DNA from: Akanthomyces muscarius
Lineage: Eukaryota; Ascomycota; Sordariomycetes; Hypocreales; Cordycipitaceae
Assembly: GCF_028009165.1 (NCBI RefSeq)
Contig: NC_079242.1
Coordinates: forward strand, 1,364,001 to 1,428,000
Direction of reading: 5' to 3'
DNA: 64,000 bases
A program made the position numbers and the translations under genes. Of this stretch, positions 57,431 to 64,000 are shown one piece after another; position 1 is the first letter of the stretch; the number at the start of each line of letters is the position of its first letter. A model generated the notes under the pieces. That model did not search any database. It was not told the DNA's origin and saw only the letters and a list, made by a program, of their open reading frames with translations.

Positions 57431-57712
57431 ATGGCAGTTGAGAATCGACTCGCCCAGCTGGCGCGCCTCAGTTCTGGCGACCATGTCGACCCCATGTCGA
57501 CACCCAATCACGGCACGTCAATCGTGGTACGTATGCCAGTGGGGCGGCCCCGGCGTGCAGAAGCAGACTATCAAGGCGCGAGCCCCAGCAAAAAGACGCA
57601 GGCCCTCGCAGGGCGACCAATTTTTATAGTGGGCAATGACACTATCCCGGTGCCCGCCAGTGATGGTGCGTCGCAGTGCCCGTATCTGGAGCGGCCAGAC
57701 GTGGGGAACTGA
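57431..57712 (+). CDS. Small hypothetical protein
   Basis: Open frame of 93 residues from an ATG in good context (CCCATGGCAG), with GC-ending codons like those of real genes nearby. It starts with a helical MAVENRLAQLARL, has a strand-like IVVRMPVGRP, a basic linker and a strand-like GRPIFIVGNDTIPVP, and ends ...ERPDVGN. An internal GTACGTATG could be a donor, so this may be one exon of a longer gene. I do not recognise a family. Coding status is uncertain. Confidence 0.3.
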   Translation: MAVENRLAQLARLSSGDHVDPMSTPNHGTSIVVRMPVGRPRRAEADYQGASPSKKTQALAGRPIFIVGNDTIPVPASDGASQCPYLERPDVGN

Positions 57713-58430
57713 ATGAGCGACGCCCGGGGAGGGTCGTGGAGGGTCGTGTGCATCTCATCATGTTTCCCTACTGGTAAAAGCTCGCAGATTGGCAGTCACT
57801 GCAAGCTGGTCCCCACCTTTTTACGGTGTACGCGACCGGTGCAACTTGCAGCGGTGCATGCATTGCTGCACAACGACCAAACGAAGCGTTGTTGATGCGC
57901 TAAAAACAGCACTGTCGTCGTCGTCGTCGTCCCCTGGGCTGGGCCCTGCACCTTTTCGCTAGCGGCGCCCAGTGGGGAGCCCTACCAAGATTCTGGGCGT
58001 ACGCCCCGTCACAAATGTTGGACACGACACGCCAGCCAAGGTCGAGTCATCGGCCAACCAGACAAGGACAACAAGGCCTTCTTCTTTTTTAAGACGTCGC
58101 TGCCTGCACATCCTTCTTTTTCCACCACATTTGTCTGCATCTCTCTTGGTTTTTTTTTTTGTCTTGATTACTCTCGACGTCTCTCGTTTCTGTTGACACA
58201 TACACAACCTCTCCACTCAATTCGTCACTTTTGCGCGGGAATCCTCTCCCTCTCACCCGTTGACAGGCGCTGGAGCTGCCCTGCCCACCCGCAAACGGCA
58301 GCCTACCTTGCCTACGATCAAGCCTCTACCAGTAGAGCAGACGACCACCCACCACGACAACAGCTCAGCCTCGCCAACCACCACAACTTTTCTGCCTTTG
58401 TTACATATATAAAAATAAAAATCAACCAAA
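57713..58430. other. Leader and promoter of the small 107-residue gene
   Basis: Contains a (GTC)6 microsatellite at about 57912-57929 and a C/A-rich leader just before the next ATG; no other gene seen. Confidence 0.45.
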
Positions 58431-58836
58431 ATGGCAAAGTCGTCTACTTCCAACTACCACCTCGACGAGGAGGAGACGCGAGGTCGCCCAGGCTACTACG
58501 ACTTTCACGCACCACCGCCTCTGGCCCACGATGTATGTCGCATCACCACCAACCACAAACCACCACGCGCTCTACCATGGCTTCATTGCTAACCCAACAT
58601 TCCCTCTCCCACAGAAGCGCACTCTATCCTACCCGAGCACAATTGCCTCGTCCACCACGACAGCATCCTCCACCTCGTCCACCACCAAGCGAGTAACGTC
58701 CTGGCTCAAGCCGTCCGTCAAGCCCTCGCCCAAGGTCAATGTCCACACCACGTGCGGGCGCCACACCGACCAGCTGCTCTTTGGCGGCCCGTCTCTGACA
58801 GAGATGGCCCGCTCCGTCTTCAAAAAGAAGAATTGA
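58431..58836 (+). CDS. Small basic protein of unknown function
   Basis: Exons 58431-58532 and 58615-58836 around an 82-base intron (GTATGT donor, CCCACAG acceptor) give 107 residues. The splice signals are canonical and the intron length is not a multiple of three, so the joined frame is meaningful. The start follows the CACCAAAATGGC-like leader AACCAAAATGGCAAAG, a strong fungal initiation context. The N terminus is acidic and Tyr/His-rich (YHLDEEETRGRPGYYDF). The middle is a Ser/Thr run. The C terminus has a conserved-looking core, HTTCGRHTDQLLFGG, and a basic end, SVFKKKN. I do not recognise a family; similar short proteins occur in ascomycetes, but I cannot confirm homology. Confidence 0.7.
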
Positions 58837-59289
58837 ACACACGACGCCATCTGTTTTTCCATGTTCCGCAAAAAAAAAATTTACATGTTTATTCGGCGTT
58901 GGATATGGCCTCTTTCTTTTCCTTTTTTTCTGTTTTTGGAGGACGCTCGGCTTCTTCTACATGATACCATTAAACATGTCAACGTCTTTTACGATTTACA
59001 CCTTGGCACATCGCCCAACGCCTCATGACCACCCCGGCTGGCTCTTTGCGCTTGCGCACCCGCTACAGTGTACTATTTATTACGCAAATCCGTCCACTGG
59101 TGGACTAGAACTGTTAGTTATATAGACTCAGAATTTAGTATTAATCAATATGATACCATGATATACTCCAGCCGCGTTTGCGTGTGGCGCCCTATTATGC
59201 ATCCCGCCACATCACAAATTACAAGATTTCTTCTCTCACTTTCTCAAAAGGCAGCAAATCGTCAAAGCAACTATTTTCACTATTTTATA
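58837..59289. other. Intergenic between small gene and repeat
   Basis: 3' UTR of the small gene with an A-run at 58870-58880, then AT-rich sequence. No coding signal. Confidence 0.5.
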
Positions 59290-59336
59290 AAAGCTGCTTG
59301 TGCTGCTGCTGCTGCTGCTTGTGTTGCTGCTGCTTG

Positions 59337-59377
<41 letters not shown>

Positions 59378-59458
59378 TTGCTGTTGTTGCTGTTGTTGCT
59401 GTTGTTGCTGTTCTTGCTGTTCTTGCTGTTCTTGCTATTCTGACTGCTGCTATAGCTA
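59290..59458. repeat. CTG-type compound triplet repeat
   Basis: About 170 bases of nearly perfect triplets on the plus strand: first mostly TGC/CTG units with interspersed TTG, then about 59371-59410 alternating TTG-TTG-CTG, then TTC-TTG-CTG units, ending GCTGCTATAGC. The three sub-blocks differ in the interrupting unit, as expected from local expansion. It sits about 100 bases downstream of the stop codon of the minus-strand Zn2Cys6 gene, so it may lie in that gene's 3' UTR. Confidence 0.9.
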
Positions 59459-59565
59459 ATGTTTCTCCTGTTGCTGCTATTATACTTAGGCTAGGATATC
59501 GTGATTGGGCTTCTCGTTTTGACGCCTCACTCCCTCTACATTTTCCGTCGACGTCTTCCGCCAGG

Positions 59566-61185
59566 CTACCGATAGCCCTTGTTATCTGTCCGCATTTCGG
59601 GATACGTCTGCTTGTCCGTCGCCGCATATGTACTCTTGAACCGATCCAAGCATCCGCGAATCCACTCTTGCGCCTCCGCGTCCGCCAGCTCATACACGAT
59701 CCGCATCGCATACCCGATCCTGTACGGTCCCAGCGGGCCCTGGCTAATGTCCTCGACGGACCGCAGAATGATTTGCGCGTATTCCTTTTGCGATGTCGCG
59801 AATGGCTGGGACCAGCCCAGCTGCTGCAGGAATTCCTGCAGCAGACACATTGTGGCGTGGTGCGACAGCTGCAGGGTCGCTGCCCACCGGCTTTCGTACC
59901 TCAAGATGACGGGGTACAGAGACTGGGGGTCTGCTGACGGCGCCTCTACCGGTTCTGGGAAGAGGTGCCTATTCGTAGACCAAAACTCAGACATCCTGAT
60001 GTGGCAAGCGGCTGCTAGCTTGCTAGTGGTCGCTGCCGCTTCTAGGTCGATGGGTAGACCTCTCTTGGCAGCTTCAATCACAGGGTAACCTACCTTGACG
60101 ACGGCAGGAATCTCTGCTAGTCGATTGTTGAACTCATCGACAGCTTCAATGGCTTCATCGTTGAAATCGGGTGCTTGTAGCAAATGCCGGCCCCTGTCGC
60201 GCATCACAGAGCGCCATTCTGGGCGGGTGAGGAAACATTCGTCTGCCCTGGGGAAGAACAAGTCGCTCATAATCTAGTATTTGTGTTAATATTTTCGTAT
60301 GAATCGTTGTCGACTTTATCGAGCAGGCACTGCTACTTACCAAGACTCCCCGGAAGGACAGCAGCATGGCAGCATCCCATCCGTCTTTATGCGCCTTTGC
60401 ACCACGCTGCTCCATCAATATACCAATGCCTCGGGCATGCTGTAGCCACGAGTCTGACGAGCTTGTCCCCGCAAAGAGCTGAAAGATTATCAGTATTGTG
60501 GCAGGGCTAAAATATGCACAATACCATCGTACCTCGAAGATGCAGAGCAATATCGCTGTGCACAGCGTTTCTGACGCCCTCCATTTCGTAGGATGATGCA
60601 GCGCTTGCTGCAGATTGTGCAGCGACTGGCCGTACATCGTCCGACTGTGCGCAATCATGTTCATGTCGCTCACATCCTTGCCGACAAGATGCATCGCGAG
60701 CGAGCACAGCGCCCCGTCCAGAATCGCATGCGACCCAACCGTCCCGAACCGCACCCAGCTGAAGTAGCCGCTGGCATCGCGCTCCTCAATCGCCGTGCGC
60801 GCCGTTTCAACCAAGGTCGACACAAACTGGCCCCGGTTCGGCACAGGCTCCATGACTACGATGGATGTCGGGCTAGGTCCGCGCGGGCTGCCGCCACTGG
60901 CCGTCGCCACCGACCATGCGGAGCTGCTACTCCCCGGCGACCCTGAGCTGTTCTTCTTCCTGGTGCGGACATGGTGCTTTTCGCTCACAAATTTGAGGCT
61001 GCGCTCATAGCCTGGGCACTCTGCGCCGTATCTTGTGCCTTTTCAGCCGCCTTATTAGTCAGGAGCCTCTGCCGCAAGGAAACGCAGAGGTACGTACAGT
61101 TGCCGCAGCCTGGCTTGGCTTCGTCGCATTTGACTCGTCTCTTACGACACAGCTGACAGCCTGTGCTGCGCGGTACGCCAACCAT
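59566..61185 (-). CDS. Zn(II)2Cys6 transcription factor, short form
   Basis: Regulator of the Gal4 class. Exons 61094-61185, 60533-61031, 60341-60478 and 59566-60273 join in frame to 478 residues; introns are 54-67 bases. The zinc cluster is Cys10-x2-Cys13-x6-Cys20-x6-Cys27-x2-Cys30-x5-Cys36, with the first intron between Cys30 and Cys36. The donor-acceptor pair GTACCT/CACAAG is the one that restores the sixth Cys and the usual following sequence (CPGYERSLKFV). After a basic and Ser-rich linker, the protein has the helical fungal transcription factor domain (DUF3468/Fungal_trans_2 style): SSWLQHARGIGILMEQRG-like helix, FFPRADECFLTRPEW, and C-terminal helices. No nearby pathway genes are recognised, so the target is unknown. 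The gene lies next to the odd minus-strand region at 61.8-63.5 kb. Confidence 0.88.
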
Positions 61186-61812
61186 GGTTTGGGTGTCACG
61201 TTTTTCTCATTTGTGGTGGGCGGCCGTGCATTTCGGCCGGTTTGGATTCTCAAAGATCGAGACAGTTGTGAGATGAAGTGGTGAGATGAAGTTGTGAAGT
61301 GCGGCTGAAATGGCTTCGACTACGTACCTTTGAGCCCCACAACCACACCAGCAAGGACAAAAACGGATGTAGTTGCTCAGAGCACATGAAGCTTCAAATA
61401 TTCTCCCAAAAATGGAGTTGAAGGCTATTGAATGAAATTAGTGTTCCATTTCTTAACCTACAAGCTTGTGTAGTTACGGACGTATCACAAGCTGGCCGCC
61501 AGTATAGAGTTAGAAGGCGAAAATACATGTATAATTGTTCAAGGCGTGCCTCCTTATTCCAAGATTTCGATCCATGTTTTTCGACATCCTAATCCACTGC
61601 TCTATCAGAGTGTAATAAATAATTGACTCGTAAAGAGTAGTAATAGGCTGGTATAACGACAGCCGCGATAATGCTGACACTAGTGATGATAGTGACAATG
61701 GTAATAATAACGATGATAAGAAATGATAAAAATAACGAGAATAACGAACGATGATAGACATATCAATGATAACACCTAGGTGATGAGACTTGGTCGACGC
61801 ATATGCCGTAGC
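61186..61812. other. Promoter of the second Zn2Cys6 gene, AT-rich simple sequence
   Basis: Positions 61670-61760 are A/G-rich simple sequence with many AATAAC and GATGATA units. No gene seen. Confidence 0.5.
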
Positions 61813-62740
61813 TCAGTCCTCCATTGCCAATCTCCCAGATAATCGGATATGCATTGGCGCATCTGTTGCAGACCGTGTTGCAGACCATCTCCATTCCAAT
61901 TCCACAAGTGACTGACAATTGTCGCGCGCAACAGCAACACCGCAGTCTTTGTCGGCGCACCAAGTGATATCGCGTACTGCCCTATCAGTACCATAATGAC
62001 ATGAATCAAAGCTCGAATTGCATCGCCAACCAGGCCTAACCGGGCTACCGACTGCACTTTGGCACGTCGCTCGGCCAATCAGCACGTATTTTGCAAAGTG
62101 ATATATTGCTATATACTCCTGGCCTCTCTCTCGCGACTTTGAATTGGAAGATGGGCTCCTCACCCTACAATACCGCTCTGAATGTTTGCTGCTCCAACCG
62201 GCATTCAGCCGTGGTGCCAATACATGTCCAATCCCCGTCTCGAAGAGGGATTGGTGGTGCGTCTGCGCTCTACCAAAGCCGTAATTGGAACCGTTACACC
62301 AGACGATGCCGTGCATTTCTGGATTCATGATGTAATGGCACGAGTCGAAGTTGAGATTGCACAACCATGCAGGATCGCGGTACTTCCGACGACGCTGGTC
62401 GTGCGCGCTTGGACAACATGCATATTGGCGTCGTCTGCGCAGTGGAAAATTCCACCTCAGGATTTCCCGTGGCATACTCTGAGCTGAAACCGTGCTGTGG
62501 AACTTGACAACGCCCCTGTCTCCCCTCGTATCCGTGACTTAGGTGCCTGCGGCTGGGGCCTCGGGACGGCGCGGCCATTTGCCAGTCAAAGTTGCGGCCC
62601 GTGAAGCTCCAGTAGGACACGTCCGACTGGCCCCAGTTCACACAGCTGCAAACGTTGGGGTCGAAAGCCCGGAGCATGGAGCTCGCGCCGAAACACAGTG
62701 TGTCTAGAGGACTACACGGGATGTCTTGGGTGGGAATCAT
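61813..62740 (-). CDS. Candidate novel protein with duplicated Cys/Trp module
   Basis: Not recognised. The best model has exon 62478-62740, starting at an ATG (MIPTQDIPCSPLDTLCFG), a 43-base intron (GTATGC...GCGCAG) and exon 61813-62434; it closes in frame at 294 residues. Exon 1 codons end mostly in G or C, and the segment includes VCSCVNWGQSDVSYWSF. Exon 2 contains two copies of a 43-codon module at 62239-62367 and 61900-62028, both in the same frame. Their shared pattern is W-x-C-N-x2-F-D-S-C-H-Y, then I-x-W-C after eight residues, then Q-S-L-x-E. Conserved Cys and Trp suggest a small disulphide- or metal-stabilised fold; no clear signal peptide was seen. The intron is short and the start is uncertain; an in-frame exon at 62786-62832 is possible but needs a 38-base intron. 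Whether this is one gene or two fused remnants is open. Confidence 0.4.
61900..62028 (-). repeat. Cys/Trp module, copy 2
   Basis: 43 codons starting TGG CGA TGC AAT on the minus strand. It aligns without gaps to copy 1 at 62239-62367, at 66 of 129 bases identical by hand count. Differences are 16, 19 and 28 at codon positions 1, 2 and 3. Confidence 0.75.
62239..62367 (-). repeat. Cys/Trp module, copy 1
   Basis: 43 codons starting TGG TTG TGC AAT on the minus strand; partner of copy 2, 339 bases away. Runs of purely synonymous differences occur in FDSCHY and QSL. Confidence 0.75.
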
Positions 62741-63005
62741 TTCGCTGCTGTTCAAGAGATCATCAGCGCTGACTTTTGCGCTTACCTGATGTTTGAATGG
62801 GAATGCAGAGTCCGGGTCAAGTCCATTTCCATCTTGCCGCCACCTGGAGACGTAAAAGAGGCGAGCAACGAAGGCTTAAAACTGTATGAGCGTTCACTGC
62901 ACATGTGAGTAGCGGTGTTGTACCGTAGCGCCAAGTTGTTCGCCGAACGATGGTAAGATATGGCCACAGCCTGCCGCCATGAGAAGATTATAGCGCCTTC
63001 AATGG

Positions 63006-63497
63006 TCAGGCAAGCTTCGTGCCCAATGCAAACCCGCTTATCATCATTCGAAATGGTCCGTTGTTTCGGAGAAACACACGGTTCGATGGTGTTTCTCGCG
63101 CCTCGAGCAATATAAACGTGGTATAGATAGCAGAAGCTCCCTGTCTAAGTGATCTCCTTGGCGTACCCCGGCACTCGTGGCAAAGAGGCTTCCAGGAGCT
63201 GACGGCCTGTCCAGCGAAGGATACAGATGGATCTGGAACCGCCCATGGTGCTGATCTGAGCGGCTCCCAGGGAGTCTTGGCGTGATATTCCTGAAAAAGT
63301 GAATGCCGGTCAAAGAGACGCATGAACTCGCGGCTCACGTGTCTCGGCTTGGTCATGTCCTCGGGGCTCACGCCGTAATGGTGACCAAGACACGGCCCGG
63401 AGGCTTTATGAGGTGGCACAAAAATTGGTTGGTAAGTGAAGCGCGTACCAGCCCCGGTAGCTGCTTTGGAAACCAGCGCTCTTGAAGGGCCAGGCAT
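63006..63497 (-). CDS. Hypothetical protein, possible partial gene
   Basis: Open frame of 163 codons from an ATG at 63497 (MPGPSRALVSK). The same frame stays open upstream for some 50 more codons and is protein-like there (FIENGQFTKLAAAPSSERTA), up to an acceptor-like CCACAG near 63613, so the true start may be on an upstream exon. Downstream features are RFTYQPIFVPPHK, a hydrophilic central part with one CHEC, and an ending IYTTFILLEARE...MMISGFALGTKLA. A TATA-like box lies at about 63761-63770. I do not recognise a family. A second frame (63044-63313) is also open, so coding assignment is tentative. Confidence 0.33.
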   Translation of the reverse strand: MPGPSRALVSKAATGAGTRFTYQPIFVPPHKASGPCLGHHYGVSPEDMTKPRHVSREFMRLFDRHSLFQEYHAKTPWEPLRSAPWAVPDPSVSFAGQAVSSWKPLCHECRGTPRRSLRQGASAIYTTFILLEARETPSNRVFLRNNGPFRMMISGFALGTKLA

Positions 63498-64000
63498 TGC
63501 TTCATCGTGGGAAACCTCTTCAGGCGCCGTTGGTGCGGTCCGCTCGCTCGAGGGAGCCGCCGCGAGCTTTGTGAATTGCCCATTTTCAATGAATTTGAAT
63601 TCAAACTGTGGATATATGCAGAAAGAGGCAGTTTCAGGAGTTAAAGATTGAAGAGCTCTCGTAGAATGTGTGACAAGCCCGTCTTATTCTTGTGCTCGAA
63701 TTTGTATAGAGAGAAAGATGGAAGAAGTGTTGTTGAACATACAAGACAGTCGTCTTCTTTTTATATAGACTTTTGTATGCAGAGAAAAATATTCACTCTG
63801 TTGACTTTGTGTTCCGAGCTTTAAAAAGACTAATGTCATCAAATATCAGAACTCAGTGACTTTCAGCCACGCGAGCCACCGTCCAGAAATATAGGCCAAT
63901 TACGCAGGATGGCGAACCAGATTCCCTAGCTGTCCACTTTTCTTTGCTTTATTCCTACATTCCGCGCTGCTATAGTGACTGAAAAGTCGAATTAGAGAAG
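63498..64000. other. Right edge of window
   Basis: Upstream part of the minus-strand hypothetical frame, then AT-rich sequence without a supported gene. Any exon beyond 64000 is outside the view. Confidence 0.4.
63761..63770 (-). promoter_or_regulatory. TATA-like box
   Basis: CTATATAAAA on the minus strand, followed after about 25 bases by a GTATGT that could be a leader-intron donor, and then by the open frame ending at 63006. Fits a promoter for that frame, but this is inference. Confidence 0.35.

Noticed and set aside
59068..59937. Plus-strand ORF of 289 codons
   Set aside because: It runs through the triplet repeat (Ala/Val/Leu runs) and then antisense to the Zn2Cys6 gene.
62182..62487. 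Plus-strand ORF of 101 codons over module copy 1, with a protein-like beta-rich reading
   Set aside because: Comparing the two module copies, the minus-strand frame keeps more identities (including Cys and Trp) and shows a third-position excess of changes. In the matching plus frame the second copy has a stop, so the plus ORF is probably a shadow.
1..64000. tRNA genes, rRNA, transposons, CRISPR-like arrays
   Set aside because: No cloverleaf-like B-box sequence, transposase or reverse transcriptase motif, terminal repeats, or regularly spaced direct repeats were noticed by eye. A tRNAscan or RepeatMasker run would be needed to exclude them fully.

Overview
The window looks like nuclear chromosomal DNA of a filamentous ascomycete, most likely a Sordariomycete and plausibly Hypocreales. 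Genes carry short introns (mostly 50-100 bases) with GTRNGT-type donors and CTRAY branch sites, UTRs are long and pyrimidine-rich, and the gene set is fungal: a Ggamma subunit, a NuA3 PHD protein, a Yta7-type AAA ATPase, two Zn(II)2Cys6 regulators and an OPT transporter. No tRNA, rRNA, transposase or CRISPR array was recognised. Exon junctions below were placed by eye from reading frames and splice signals. Each model given with a protein length closes in frame.

Layout. 1.7-7.4 kb (+): G-protein gamma subunit; an Rdx/SelW-type thioredoxin-fold protein whose stop codon sits inside a perfect splice donor; a possible small membrane protein; a many-exon gene of unknown function. 7.9-21 kb (-): protein phosphatase 1 catalytic subunit, the intronless NTO1/BRPF-like PHD protein, and a leucine-rich-repeat protein. 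21-30 kb holds no gene I can support and is the largest empty stretch. 30.1-33.1 kb: a divergent pair of mitochondrial genes, a TMEM223/Mrx15-like membrane protein (-) and the pyruvate dehydrogenase E3-binding protein PDX1 (+). 36.5-42 kb: a six-exon Zn2Cys6 regulator (+) convergent with a seven-exon oligopeptide transporter (-). 42.9-45.8 kb (+): mitochondrial beta-ketoacyl-ACP synthase and the complex III chaperone CBP3. 46.1-49.8 kb: dihydrofolate reductase (-), a GST-kappa/HCCA-isomerase-like protein (-) and, divergent from it, a short-chain dehydrogenase (+) with a GC-AG intron. 50.2-54.9 kb (-): intronless Yta7/ATAD2-like AAA ATPase. 57.4-58.8 kb (+): two small proteins of unknown function. 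59.6-61.2 kb (-): a second Zn2Cys6 regulator, preceded downstream by a long CTG-type triplet repeat. 61.8-63.5 kb (-): unfamiliar coding sequence.

How the genes fit together. Most are housekeeping: signalling (Ggamma, PP1), chromatin (NTO1-like, Yta7-like), and mitochondrial function (PDX1, KAS, CBP3, Mrx15-like). The mitochondrial KAS makes the octanoyl-ACP precursor of lipoate, and PDX1 carries a lipoyl domain, so these two belong to one pathway.

The most original signal is at the right end. An unrecognised minus-strand ORF holds two diverged copies of a 43-codon Cys/Trp module, 339 bases apart. Their differences fall preferentially at third codon positions, which argues for selected protein-coding sequence of an unfamiliar family. 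I did not find a defence, secondary-metabolite or mobile system.
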